A stretch of 64,000 nucleotides of DNA from an uncultured bacterium (GCA_937951485.1 CALEDJ010000031.1:53337-117336), one strand, 5' to 3'. Positions 43,168 to 51,956 are shown, numbered from the stretch's first letter. Notes: generated by a model from the letters alone, not told the origin. Translations and numbers: made by a program.

Positions 43168-44634
43168 ATGCTGGAGCAAGTGGATCTTGATGCCCGTTTG
43201 TCAAGAGAACCCTATCGGGAACGCATGGAGGAACTCGATCAGCGGCTTGCCCGACTGCAACGAGAACTTCGCGATGCAGGTGTTCCCGTTCTGGTCGTGT
43301 TCGAGGGATGGGACGCCGCTGGGAAGGGATCGGTGCTGAGCAGGATTATCAAGCCCTTTGATCCCCGAGGCTACAAGGTGCACAACATCACCCCGCCCAC
43401 CGAAGAAGACCGCATGCGCCCGCCGATGTGGCGCTATTGGAACCGCCTGCCGCAACAGGGATTTATCGCCATCTACAACCACAGTTGGCACCGGCAGATT
43501 CTTGAAGAACGGATCGAGGAGGGGCTGAGCGGCTTGGCGCTGGAATACGCATATGAACGCATTCGATGCTTTGAGCGCACCCTGGCCGATGATGGCGCCG
43601 TGATTGTCAAGTTCTTTCTGCACATCAGCAAAAAGGAACAAGCGAAGCGGTTCCGGAAACTGCGCGGCGACCCGGCATTCGCGTGGAAGGTGGGCAAAAC
43701 GGAACGCCGCCGTCACAAGCAATATGAAGTATATTACGGCGCTGCCGAGGATATGTTTCGGGAAACCTCGCGCACCAAGACCCCGTGGACCATCGTTGCT
43801 GCCACCGATGAGCGATGGGCGACCGTCCAAATCGCCGAAACACTCGCGGAGGCGTTTGAAAGCGCCCTTGCCAGGAAACGCGCAGGCCGGGATACGGAGC
43901 CTGATCTTGCGGCGCGGACCCTTGAACCGCTGGAAACGGTTGATCTCAGTCATTCCTTGACACGAGACGAGTATGACAAAACCCTGCCCAAATTGCAGGA
44001 CGAGTTGCGGCGTTTACAGCACCTTTGTTATATCCGACGCATTCCCGCCGTGATCGTGTATGAAGGCTGGGATGCCGCAGGAAAAGGGGGTAATATCCGC
44101 CGCCTTATCCGCGAACTCGACCCGCGCGGTTACGAAGTCATCCCTATCGCCGCGCCCACGGGCGATGAGAAAACCCATCACTATCTCTGGCGATTCTGGC
44201 GCGCCTTGCCCAAAGCGGGTCATTTCACTCTTTTCGACCGCAGTTGGTACGGCCGTGTGCTGGTCGAGCGGGTGGAGGGCTTCGCAAAACTGAGTGATTG
44301 GATGCGGGCTTACAGCGAGATCAACGAATTCGAGCAGCAACTCGTCGAATACGGCTGCGTTGTCACAAAATTCTGGCTGCATGTTTCCAAAGAGGAACAA
44401 CTGCGCCGTTTCGAGGCGCGCCAAAACGATCCTGCCAAGCAGTGGAAAATCACCGAGGAAGACTGGCGCAACCGCGCCAAGTGGGACCAGTACTGGGAAG
44501 CCGTTTCAGACATGATCGACCGTACCTCCACCGCCCACGCCCCGTGGACCATCATCGAGGGGAACGACAAACTGCACGCCCGCATACAAGCGCTCCAGAC
44601 CCTCACCGCCCGCATCCAGAAAGCCATTACCTGA
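43168..44634 (+). CDS. pap: polyphosphate:AMP phosphotransferase (class II PPK2, two domains)
   Basis: 488 residues, two PPK2 domains in tandem as in polyphosphate:AMP phosphotransferase. It makes ADP from AMP with polyphosphate, in the cytoplasm. Each half has Walker A FEGWDAAGKGSV (about residue 46) and YEGWDAAGKGGN (about 300), and a lid or Walker B region (FIAIYNHSWH; FTLFDRSWYGRV). In class II enzymes usually the C-terminal half is active; here the second half keeps the more standard FDRSWYGR, the first has NHSWHRQ. GGAGG is nine bases before the ATG. It stands alone, divergent from ychF. Confidence 0.92.
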   Translation: MLEQVDLDARLSREPYRERMEELDQRLARLQRELRDAGVPVLVVFEGWDAAGKGSVLSRIIKPFDPRGYKVHNITPPTEEDRMRPPMWRYWNRLPQQGFIAIYNHSWHRQILEERIEEGLSGLALEYAYERIRCFERTLADDGAVIVKFFLHISKKEQAKRFRKLRGDPAFAWKVGKTERRRHKQYEVYYGAAEDMFRETSRTKTPWTIVAATDERWATVQIAETLAEAFESALARKRAGRDTEPDLAARTLEPLETVDLSHSLTRDEYDKTLPKLQDELRRLQHLCYIRRIPAVIVYEGWDAAGKGGNIRRLIRELDPRGYEVIPIAAPTGDEKTHHYLWRFWRALPKAGHFTLFDRSWYGRVLVERVEGFAKLSDWMRAYSEINEFEQQLVEYGCVVTKFWLHVSKEEQLRRFEARQNDPAKQWKITEEDWRNRAKWDQYWEAVSDMIDRTSTAHAPWTIIEGNDKLHARIQALQTLTARIQKAIT

Positions 44635-44635
44635 G

Positions 44636-44678
44636 TTCCGGAGTACAAAGTTCTGAAGTACAGGCTTCAATTTGTCAC
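44636..44678. repeat. REP-like pair, left flank of the RAYT remnant
   Basis: Two units in tandem, GTTCCGGAGTACAAA then GTTCTGAAGTACAGGCTTCA, end in TTTGTCAC. They are the inverse of the pair on the right side of the transposase remnant, and of the same type as the unit at 18811. Confidence 0.65.
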
Positions 44679-44694
44679 AAGGGATAATTTATCC

Positions 44695-45047
44695 ATGTAC
44701 CGCTGGAGAAACTCTCCGAATCCGAGCGCGGGAAACTTCTTGCTGCGCGTAAAGAACGCAGGCACCCCTGGCATAGATCCCCTCACTACGCTGGAGACAC
44801 TGGTTTCTATCACATTTCCGCCGCCTGCCATGAGCACAGGCCCTATATCGGCCATACGCCAGAACGCGTGACTGCATGCAATAATATCTTGCTTGCCACG
44901 GTTCGAGTACCCGCGCCAATCCGTATCTTGAGACGATGGGAAGGGATGCAGCGCGGCGCATATGGGAGGAATATCCCGTATTGGATTATGGAAAGGGATG
45001 GGATGACGCCGATTTGCAGGATGAGGATGATATCGTGACAGGCTGAA
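44695..45047 (+). pseudogene. REP-associated tyrosine transposase (RAYT) remnant
   Basis: A full RAYT has about 200-250 residues; here only the two ends survive. The N-terminal part starts as MYRWR and then, after a one-base frameshift near 44712, reads LSESERGKLLAARKERRH and FYHISAACHEHRPYIGHTPE, the usual RAYT beginning. The sequence then jumps at about 44905-44920 into a different frame reading NPYLETMGRDAARRIWEEYP and VLDYGKGWDDADL, the usual RAYT end, to the stop at 45045-45047. About 120 central residues, with the catalytic His-x-His and Tyr, are missing. It is inactive. Inverted REP pairs flank it, as expected for such elements. Confidence 0.7.
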
Positions 45048-45095
45048 GCCCGTGCTCCAGAACTTTGGCAGGCTGAGGCCTGCACTTCAGAACTT
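45036..45095. repeat. REP-like pair, right flank of the RAYT remnant
   Basis: GTGACAGGCTGAAGCC-CGTGCTCCAGAAC and GGCAGGCTGAGGCC-TGCACTTCAGAAC form a tandem pair in the opposite orientation to the left flank. The transposase remnant stops inside the first unit. Confidence 0.65.
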
Positions 45096-45110
45096 ATTGG
45101 GAGATTGGCC

Positions 45111-47399
45111 ATGATCGCCATATTACTTGTTTTCTCGTCGCTGCCTCTGGCCGTATCGGAATCACCCGCCCTTGAACTGGGCGCCGCGCCGCTGGATTTT
45201 TCCGGCGACCCGGCGATGGAGATGGTGGCGGGGATTGACCGATTTCTCATGCGCGAGTGGGCCGACGCGCCGGCGCGTCGCGCTGCATACTGGCAGCGTG
45301 ATTGTTCCTCATATGAGGCGTATGAGGTGTCCATCGCAGACAATCGCGAACGCCTGAAAGCGATTCTCGGCGTCGTGGACGCCCGCATACCGCCGATGAT
45401 GGAAATAACGGCGCCGGTCGGGATGCCGGCCGCCTTGGCCGAAGCGTCGGACTATGTAGTCCATGCGGTGCGCTGGGCGGTGCTGTCGGGCGTCGAAGCG
45501 GAAGGCTTGCTGCTGGAGCCGAAGCAACCACAGCGCGCCGCCGTCATCGCCCTGGCCGATTGCGATGTGCCGCCTGAGGCGCTGATTGGCCTTGTAGAAA
45601 GCGTGCCGCCTGCCGCGCAATTCGCCCGACGGCTCGCGGAAAGCGGATGTCGCGTCGTCCTTCCCACGCTGATAGACCGCCGCGACACCTGGTCCGGACA
45701 TCCGGCCATCCGCATGACCAACCAACCGCATCGTGAGTTCATCTATCGCGCCGCATTCGAGATGGGCCGCCATATCATCGGCTATGAAGTGCAGAAGATT
45801 CTGGCCGCAGTGGACTGGCTGCAAGCGCAATCTGACGCGCCCATCGGCGTGATCGGCCACGGTGAAGGCGGTCTGCTTGCGTTTTACGCTGCCGCCATGG
45901 ACCCGCGTATTGCCGCCGCCGTCGTCTCCGGTTATTTCGGTCCGCGCGACGCTCTCTGGGAAGAACCCATCTACCGCAACGTCTGGGGACTGCTGGAAAT
46001 CTTTGGCGATGCCGAAATCGCCACGCTGATCGCCCCGCGTGCGCTTATCGTGGAGACCGCCGACGCACCTGCGATTGACGGACCGCGGCAGACGCCCCGC
46101 CGCTCCGGCGCCGCCCCCGGACGTATCCGCACGCCTCATCCCGACACCGTCGCGGCGGAGTTGCAGCGCGCGCGCGACTTTTTGCAGGGGCTGGATCCAC
46201 CCGCCCAGATTTGGCTTGAGTCCTCCCCAGACGGACTGCCGGGGCAGTCCGCCTCCCTGCGCCGCTTTCTGGCAGCGCTGGGCGCGCCCGGCCTGCCCGA
46301 TGATTCCGGAACACCACCCGCGTTGTTGCGTCCCATGCCCGACTTGGATGCGCGATTGAAACGCCAGTTCGACCAAATCATGGAACACACCCAACGCCTG
46401 ATGCGGGAATCGCCGCGACAACGCGCCGAATTCTGGGAAAATGCGGATGCTTCCTCGCTGGAAAGATGGAAGAAATCCACCGCATCCCTGCGCGAATACC
46501 TGTGGGACGAGGTGATCGGGCGCTTTCCGGAACCGATGGAAACGATGCAGCCGCGCAGCCGCCTGATGACTGACACGCCCGCCTACAGCGCCCATGAAAT
46601 CATGCTGGATGTCTATCCCGACGTGTTCGCCTGCGGCATATTGCTGGTCCCGAAAGACATTCGCCCCGGCGAACGCCGTCCCGTGGTTGTGTGTCAGCAT
46701 GGATTGGAAGGTCGTCCGAATCTGATTGCCGATCCCCGTGTCAACGACAAAACGTATATCCAGTATGGATGCCGTTTGGCCGAACGCGGCTACATCGTCT
46801 ATGCGCCCCAAAACCCCTACATCGGCGGTGACGCCTTCCGCGTTCTTCAGCGCAAGGCGAATCCATTGAAAAAATCCCTGTTCGCCGTCATCGTGCGCCA
46901 GCACCAGCAGACCCTTCGCTGGCTTGCCGCGCTGCCCTTCGTGGATGCCGAACGCATCGCGTTCTACGGGCTGAGTTACGGCGGCAAGACCGCCATGCGC
47001 GTGCCCGCGTTGCTCGACGGTTATTGCCTCTCCATTTGCTCCGCCGACTTCAACGAGTGGATATGGAAGAACGTCTCCAACAGCAGTCCTTACAGTTATC
47101 TTTTTACCGGCGAATACGAAATGCCGGAGTTCAACCTCGGCAACACCTTCAATTACGCCGAATTGAGTTGGTTGATACTTCCGCGCCCATTCATGGTCGA
47201 ACGCGGTCACCACGACGGCGTCGCGCCGGATGAATGGGTGGCCTACGAATTCGCGCGCGCCCGCCGCCAATACGTCGCGCTTGGCATCGGCGACCATGCG
47301 GAAATTGCCTATTTCGACGGCCCTCACGCCATCCACGGCGTGGATACATTCGCCTTTCTCGAAAAACACCTGCAGTTCGCGCGATGCGGAGAGGACTGA
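45111..47399 (+). CDS. exported protein with two alpha/beta hydrolase domains, first one lacking the Ser nucleophile
   Basis: 762 residues. A Sec signal peptide (MIAILLVFSSLPLAVS) and GGGAG seven bases upstream support ATG 45111. Residues about 90-400 form one alpha/beta hydrolase domain whose nucleophile elbow reads GHGEGG at about 249, so Ser is replaced by Glu and this domain is probably inactive. Residues about 420-760 form a second domain with a canonical elbow GLSYGG at about 620, an acidic residue region GHHDG, and a late His in GPHAIHG. It resembles acetyl-xylan esterase or dienelactone-hydrolase-type enzymes. It lies downstream of the RAYT remnant. The substrate is likely an acylated glycan, by inference. 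Confidence 0.82.
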   Translation: MIAILLVFSSLPLAVSESPALELGAAPLDFSGDPAMEMVAGIDRFLMREWADAPARRAAYWQRDCSSYEAYEVSIADNRERLKAILGVVDARIPPMMEITAPVGMPAALAEASDYVVHAVRWAVLSGVEAEGLLLEPKQPQRAAVIALADCDVPPEALIGLVESVPPAAQFARRLAESGCRVVLPTLIDRRDTWSGHPAIRMTNQPHREFIYRAAFEMGRHIIGYEVQKILAAVDWLQAQSDAPIGVIGHGEGGLLAFYAAAMDPRIAAAVVSGYFGPRDALWEEPIYRNVWGLLEIFGDAEIATLIAPRALIVETADAPAIDGPRQTPRRSGAAPGRIRTPHPDTVAAELQRARDFLQGLDPPAQIWLESSPDGLPGQSASLRRFLAALGAPGLPDDSGTPPALLRPMPDLDARLKRQFDQIMEHTQRLMRESPRQRAEFWENADASSLERWKKSTASLREYLWDEVIGRFPEPMETMQPRSRLMTDTPAYSAHEIMLDVYPDVFACGILLVPKDIRPGERRPVVVCQHGLEGRPNLIADPRVNDKTYIQYGCRLAERGYIVYAPQNPYIGGDAFRVLQRKANPLKKSLFAVIVRQHQQTLRWLAALPFVDAERIAFYGLSYGGKTAMRVPALLDGYCLSICSADFNEWIWKNVSNSSPYSYLFTGEYEMPEFNLGNTFNYAELSWLILPRPFMVERGHHDGVAPDEWVAYEFARARRQYVALGIGDHAEIAYFDGPHAIHGVDTFAFLEKHLQFARCGED

Positions 47400-47715
47400 T
47401 CCAAGAAAGCATCGGCGTTTTGCCCTCAGGTGCCAGCGAAATGCCTTTTTCGGACAGCAAACCGTTGAAAAAACCATCTGTTGGCAACGGGCGCTGCTCC
47501 TGTTCGACGCAACTTGCCTTGCTTCGTAATGGCATCTGGAAGCAGGCATTTGCGAAATGGTCTGTTTCCTCATCCAAGAGCGTGAAATATCCGGGATTCT
47601 TGAATAGGGTTGAGGTCCGGAACGCCCCTTTCGCAAATGCCTTGGAAATAATTTCGCTTGACAAAAATGGACATAATGATTAAACTAAAGTCAGTGAATC
47701 CTGAAGGATTGTCCC
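47400..47715. other. intergenic stretch of 316 bases ending in a promoter
   Basis: After the hydrolase stop I see no supported gene. A good sigma70-type promoter lies at its end. Confidence 0.5.
47658..47686 (+). promoter_or_regulatory. sigma70-type promoter for the MshEN coiled-coil gene
   Basis: TTGACA (47658-47663) and TAAACT (47681-47686) are separated by 17 bases. The -35 is a perfect match. Transcription would start near 47693, leaving a short leader with AAGGA before the ATG at 47716. Confidence 0.65.
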
Positions 47716-49302
47716 ATGACGCATGATCCCTTGCAGCATGAATCATGTGCGCGGTTGCTGGCGGCGCTCGAAAAAGATCGCGGCATGGCGGCGCACACCC
47801 GCCAAATCCTTATGGAACATGTGGCGCGGTTGCGTGCTGGGCTCAACGAACTGGCCGCCCAACTGGAGGAGGCCATTACTGGGGAAGAGAATACGGCATC
47901 CGAGATGGCGGATGCGTTTCAGGCATTCCGCGAAACGGTTGCGCAAGAATTGCAAGTTTTTTCCTCAGCGCGGGAGCGCGTTGAGGCATTGGAGACGGCT
48001 GTTTCTGAGAAGGGTCTGTCGCTGCAGAACGCGGAGCAACGCCGCGTCGAATTGGAACATGAAGTTGCGGACCTCCAGGCAGCCTGTGCGGCGGCGCGTG
48101 ACCGCGCCGCATCCCTGGAGGAACAGGCAACAGACCTGAGCCGCAGGATGGAAACCAGCCGGAAACGTTTGGAACAACTCCAGGCAGAGGCCGCATTGCG
48201 TCTGGAGGTGGAAGAAAACCTTCGACGTGAGTTGGAGGCGCTGCAATCGCGCTTGGCGGATGCCGATGCCGCACGGCAGGCACTGGCGGAACATGAAGCC
48301 GCACTACGCGAGGCGCGCCAGGAGAACGAACGGTTACGCGCGCTGGCGGATTCACTTGGCCCCCGTCTCTCGGAGGAAAGCGCCGCGAAATCAGCCATTG
48401 AGGCGGAGTTGACCGAAGCGCGGAAGGAGCATGCGGCCATAAAGGCTTCGCTGGAAGCGGAATTGGCCGCTGCCCAAGAGCAGATCGCCGCGCTGAAGGC
48501 CAAAGCGGATGCAGCGGAACGTACAACAGAAGCCTTGGAAGGACTGCGCGCTGAGCGTGAGGCGTTGCAGGCGGAACTGGAACGGGCGCGGGCTGCGGCC
48601 GGGGAACTGGAAACGCTCCGCGCCGAACTGCGCGGGGCGCGGGAACGTTCCGCCGCGTTGGAACAAGAACTGAAGGCGGAAATCGCCAAGGACAACCAAT
48701 CGGCCTTGGCCGAACAACTTGCCCACACCGTCCGGGAAGCCGAAGAGGCACAGAAAACCGTCCTTGAATTGCGCCGCGAATTGGCGACCTTGCGCGGCGA
48801 AACCCGAAAGCACAGCGTAGCACAATCCCCCCCCCCGCCGCTGACAGCGCACAAACCAAGAAACACACACAAGCAAAGCCTCGGTGAGATTCTGCTGAAT
48901 GCCGGAATCCTCACGACAGAACAACTGGAAGAAGCGCTGGATGAACAACGCCGCAATCCAACCCGTCATCTGGGCGGCATCCTGATTGAAAAAGGTTTTG
49001 TGGGCGAGGACGCCGTCGCACAGGGACTGGCGCGTCAGTGCGATGCGGAATTCATCCGGCTGGACCAGACGGTCATTGAACCGGATGCGCCCGCGCTTAT
49101 CAGTGGAAGGATTGCGCAACAGCACACCTGTATCCCCATCCGCGCGGGAGATGATACGGTCGTACTGGCCATGATGAACCCGTTGGACTTGGTGGCCATT
49201 GAAGACGTGGAACGGGCCGCAAACCGCCGTGTGGAAGTGGCTGTGGCGACCGCCACGGAAATCAGGGCCGCCATTGCACGGTGTTATGCGGGAACCTTCT
49301 GA
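47716..49302 (+). CDS. long coiled-coil protein with C-terminal MshEN (GspE N-terminal-like) domain
   Basis: 528 residues. Residues about 15-370 are a long, Ala/Glu/Leu-rich coiled coil. After a Pro-rich hinge (SPPPPLTAHK), residues about 389-528 are an MshEN domain: SLGEILLNAGILTTEQLEEA, then HLGGILIEKGFVGEDAVAQG, and a FIRLDQTVIEPDAPALI segment as in type II secretion and type IV pilus ATPases. MshEN binds c-di-GMP through its Leu-Gly repeats, and the two LG-x2-L motifs are present, but the Arg or His that precedes the first one is Ser. No ATPase domain follows, so it would act as a c-di-GMP-responsive scaffold. It is convergent with a response regulator gene. Confidence 0.82.
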   Translation: MTHDPLQHESCARLLAALEKDRGMAAHTRQILMEHVARLRAGLNELAAQLEEAITGEENTASEMADAFQAFRETVAQELQVFSSARERVEALETAVSEKGLSLQNAEQRRVELEHEVADLQAACAAARDRAASLEEQATDLSRRMETSRKRLEQLQAEAALRLEVEENLRRELEALQSRLADADAARQALAEHEAALREARQENERLRALADSLGPRLSEESAAKSAIEAELTEARKEHAAIKASLEAELAAAQEQIAALKAKADAAERTTEALEGLRAEREALQAELERARAAAGELETLRAELRGARERSAALEQELKAEIAKDNQSALAEQLAHTVREAEEAQKTVLELRRELATLRGETRKHSVAQSPPPPLTAHKPRNTHKQSLGEILLNAGILTTEQLEEALDEQRRNPTRHLGGILIEKGFVGEDAVAQGLARQCDAEFIRLDQTVIEPDAPALISGRIAQQHTCIPIRAGDDTVVLAMMNPLDLVAIEDVERAANRRVEVAVATATEIRAAIARCYAGTF

Positions 49303-49338
49303 ATTATTCCTTTCGTTCGACCGATTGCAGGGAATCTT

Positions 49339-49713
49339 TCAAGCGGCTGCCTGGGGGCCGAGCAGTTTGCAGACCAGTTCACGCAGGTCTTGTGCCAAGT
49401 GCTGCTTCGGAAAGACGGCTGAACTCTGCGCCTTTTCCACAAGATGCGGATCTATGGGGTCATCCGAGAGCAGCACTATCGGGAACTCCGGCGGTATGGC
49501 GGGTTCCGCGCGCAGCAGTTTGGACACTGCCAACCCGCTGAACAAGGGCAGATGCACATCCAGGAAAGCCATATCCGGCATGTTCTCAACTACTACGTCG
49601 AACGCTTCTTTGCCGTTTACGGCCCAGTGCACATCATGCCTGTCCCCTTCCAGTTCCGCAGCGAAAACCTGATACAATCCGGCATTGTCCGTTGCGATCA
49701 GCATGCGCGCCAT
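49339..49713 (-). CDS. stand-alone response regulator receiver protein
   Basis: 124 residues, one receiver domain without output. The phosphoacceptor is Asp52 in AFLDVHLPLFSG, the conserved Lys is in VFPKQHL at about 103, and the Ser of the switch is in IVLLSDD. Only one Asp (D9 in IATDN) marks the acidic pocket, where two are usual. It would be phosphorylated by a kinase elsewhere and act by binding a partner. It is convergent with the MshEN protein, 36 bases apart, but not in the same transcript. Confidence 0.85.
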   Translation of the reverse strand: MARMLIATDNAGLYQVFAAELEGDRHDVHWAVNGKEAFDVVVENMPDMAFLDVHLPLFSGLAVSKLLRAEPAIPPEFPIVLLSDDPIDPHLVEKAQSSAVFPKQHLAQDLRELVCKLLGPQAAA

Positions 49714-49825
49714 GGCCTTATTCCCGTCCAGATTTCACAGGAACAATACCCATGTAAAATAAACCATATTCAGGGTGGAACGCAAGCGGAACCAAACGTC
49801 AAGACGCGCGGGGTCGGGGGGCCGA

Positions 49826-50836
49826 TCAGCGGTTGGCGCGCCAGCGGATTGGCGCACATAACGCCTTGAGGTTTTCTTCCGGCGTGCCGGGGGGTATCTC
49901 GCAGCCCGACCCGGCGATGAAGGGATTGCCAACGGTCTCGTACAACGCAAACAATGCGCTGCGAATGCTGTCCGGGTCGGATTCCATCACCACGCGCACG
50001 GGGTCTAAGTTGGCGACGATGGGCTGGCGCGGTCCGAGCATACGGCGCGCTTCGGCAAGGTCCACCTGCCAATCCAAGTCAATGATGTCGCAGTCCAACT
50101 CGCGGAAATGCGGCAGCAGGTGCGTGGTGTTTCCGCAGATGTGCAGGCGCACCCAGCCCCCTGCCGCGTGAATCGCCTGGATGATGCGCTTTTCGCGTGG
50201 GGCGACATATTCCGCGTACATCACCGGTGAAATCTGGCTGGCGATGGCGTCACCCATGCCGATGGTGTCGGCCCCTGCCTCAATTTGCGCCTCGGCGAAT
50301 TCCACCGCGGTCTCGACGCAGTGGTCCATCAGGGCGCAAGCGTAGTCCGGGTCGGTTGCGAGGTCCATCAGGAAATTGGTGACGCCGCGCAGGTCGGCCG
50401 CCTCCGCTGCCGGACCTTCAACCCATCCAAGAATAGAGCGACGCCCCTTCACCGTCCGCGCATATTCCCTGACCGCCTGCACCCGGTCCCACATGCGCGG
50501 GGATGCAAACGGGTCAGGATGAGCGAGGCGCGTGAAGTCCGGATTGTCCTCGAGGGGCGGCTTGACGCAACGGGGGACGCTGTTCTCCGGAAACTCGATC
50601 TCGGCGCCGAAGCCGGAAGTTTCCCGGAACGGGTCTGAAATCGCGCTGACCTGGTCGAAATCGAAATGCTCCGCACAGCGGAGGTTCGCTTCGACAAGCA
50701 CACGGTAATCCGAAGCGAACCGGGAGTAAGTGCTGCCGATGAAACGCACCGCAAACGCCATGAGAATGGGCAGGCGCGGGAGAATGTCCGCCTCTTCCCC
50801 CCTGAGCACTGCCCGGTAACGATCCAGATTGTTCAT
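49826..50836 (-). CDS. URO-D family methyltransferase with MtaA/MtbA-type zinc site
   Basis: 336 residues of the uroporphyrinogen decarboxylase fold. True HemE lacks the zinc motif seen here: H232-x-C234 in LHICGNTTHLL and C312 in IAGSGCEIPPGTP, 78 residues later. This H-x-C-x(n)-C spacing is that of the methylcobamide:coenzyme M methyltransferases MtaA and MtbA. It probably passes methyl groups between a corrinoid and a thiol, or a related acceptor, in the cytoplasm. The ATG at 50836 has GAGAGG nine bases upstream. It lies 10 kb from mtaB and could belong to the same pathway, by inference only. The acceptor is unknown; no coenzyme M genes are seen. Confidence 0.8.
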   Translation of the reverse strand: MNNLDRYRAVLRGEEADILPRLPILMAFAVRFIGSTYSRFASDYRVLVEANLRCAEHFDFDQVSAISDPFRETSGFGAEIEFPENSVPRCVKPPLEDNPDFTRLAHPDPFASPRMWDRVQAVREYARTVKGRRSILGWVEGPAAEAADLRGVTNFLMDLATDPDYACALMDHCVETAVEFAEAQIEAGADTIGMGDAIASQISPVMYAEYVAPREKRIIQAIHAAGGWVRLHICGNTTHLLPHFRELDCDIIDLDWQVDLAEARRMLGPRQPIVANLDPVRVVMESDPDSIRSALFALYETVGNPFIAGSGCEIPPGTPEENLKALCAPIRWRANR

Positions 50837-51049
50837 GTTCGCGATCCTCTCTCCTGTCCCCCAATTTGCGTCCGGAATCCAAGAATTGCACAATACCCCC
50901 AACGTTTCAAGTTGTCGGATTCCAATCCAATACGATTTGCGTAACACTTTAATGTAATGGCGTGGATTGTCGAGGCGCGCGATACAGCCGTTTACGTTCC
51001 CCGCTGCGCGCCGTTACGCTAAAGTGTTGCCGATTCGGAACGAATCACC

Positions 51050-51919
51050 ATGACAATCAGAACAAAAGCCCCCGGTCCCCGCCCAAAGCCTTTTCTCAAG
51101 TGGGCAGGGGGCAAGGCGCAATTGCTGGATGTGCTTATTAAACGGGTCAAGGACGCCGGGCTTTTCCCCCGCTATTTCGAGCCTTTCGTGGGGGGGGGAG
51201 CCTTGTTTTTTGGGCTGTTTCGCCTTGGACTGCTTCAGGGGAAACCCGTGTCGCTCTCTGACACCAATGCCCGGCTCATTGACGCCTATCTTGGCGTGCG
51301 CGACAGGCTTGACGAACTGATTCAATTGCTGCAACGACATGCGGCGGCGCATTCCAAGGAATACTACTACGCGATGCGGGCACAGGTTCCGGAGGAACCC
51401 GTCGCGCGCGCCGCGCGCATCATCTATCTGAACAAAACCTGTTTCAATGGATTATTCCGCGAGAACAGCAAGGGCGAATTCAATGTGCCCATGGGCAGTT
51501 ATACGGACCCGATCATCTGTGACGAGGAGAATCTGCGCGCCTGTTCGAGCGCCTTGAAGGCAGTAGATATCGCGTGTCGTCATTTCAGTGAAGTGCTGAA
51601 CCTTGCCCGCCCCGGCGATTTCGTGTATTTCGATCCCCCCTATCACCCCCTATCAGCGACCTCCAGTTTCACCGCCTACGACAAGGGGGGCTTCGCCGAA
51701 AAGGACCAGCGGGAACTGGCGGCGATCTTTACGGAGTTGACTGAACGCGGGGTCAAGGGGTTGTTGTCGAATTCAATGACCCCGTTTATCACCGAACTCT
51801 ACAGCGATTCGCGCTTTCGGATAGAGGAAGTATATGCGACGCGCGCCGTCAACAGCCGCGCCGACCGCCGGGGGAAAATTGCCGAGGCACTGATTCGCAA
51901 TTACGCGATCGAATCGTGA
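51050..51919 (+). CDS. dam: orphan DNA adenine methylase (Dam/D12 class)
   Basis: 289 residues. The class alpha N6-adenine methylase motifs are in order: FLKWAGGKAQLLD (motif X and start), FEPFVGGGALFF (motif I, SAM) at about 43, and FVYFDPPYHPL (motif IV, DPPY) at about 195. KTCFNGLFRENSKGEFNVP is the target-recognition start typical of Dam/DpnM (GATC). No restriction enzyme or other methylase lies next to it, so it is an orphan methylase for GATC or similar. No strong ribosome binding site is seen. Confidence 0.92.
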   Translation: MTIRTKAPGPRPKPFLKWAGGKAQLLDVLIKRVKDAGLFPRYFEPFVGGGALFFGLFRLGLLQGKPVSLSDTNARLIDAYLGVRDRLDELIQLLQRHAAAHSKEYYYAMRAQVPEEPVARAARIIYLNKTCFNGLFRENSKGEFNVPMGSYTDPIICDEENLRACSSALKAVDIACRHFSEVLNLARPGDFVYFDPPYHPLSATSSFTAYDKGGFAEKDQRELAAIFTELTERGVKGLLSNSMTPFITELYSDSRFRIEEVYATRAVNSRADRRGKIAEALIRNYAIES

Positions 51920-51921
51920 CA

Positions 51922-51956
51922 AAAGGCGCCCCCGACCTTTCAGGGACGCCTTTAAT
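51922..51956. terminator. bidirectional rho-independent terminator
   Basis: AAAGGCG pairs with CGCCTTT, extended inside by CCC with GGG over one mismatch, around a loop of about ten bases. A T-run follows on the plus strand and an A-run precedes, so it can end both dam and the pseudopilin gene. Confidence 0.6.

Noticed and set aside
44843-45388. Minus-strand 181-codon frame across the RAYT remnant
   Set aside because: It crosses the REP pair and the start of the hydrolase gene; the plus-strand RAYT text explains the region better.
45309-47636. A 775-codon open frame on the strand opposite the double alpha/beta hydrolase
   Set aside because: It mirrors the real gene; the plus-strand product has a signal peptide, a ribosome binding site and catalytic motifs, and the opposite frame has no recognisable domain. 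Long antisense frames are expected from the codon bias here.
47191-47664. 157-codon minus-strand frame over the gap before the MshEN gene
   Set aside because: It overlaps the end of the hydrolase gene and a good promoter for the opposite strand; no domain recognised.
49826-50836. Uroporphyrinogen decarboxylase HemE
   Set aside because: The H-x-C...C zinc site belongs to the methyltransferase branch of the fold.
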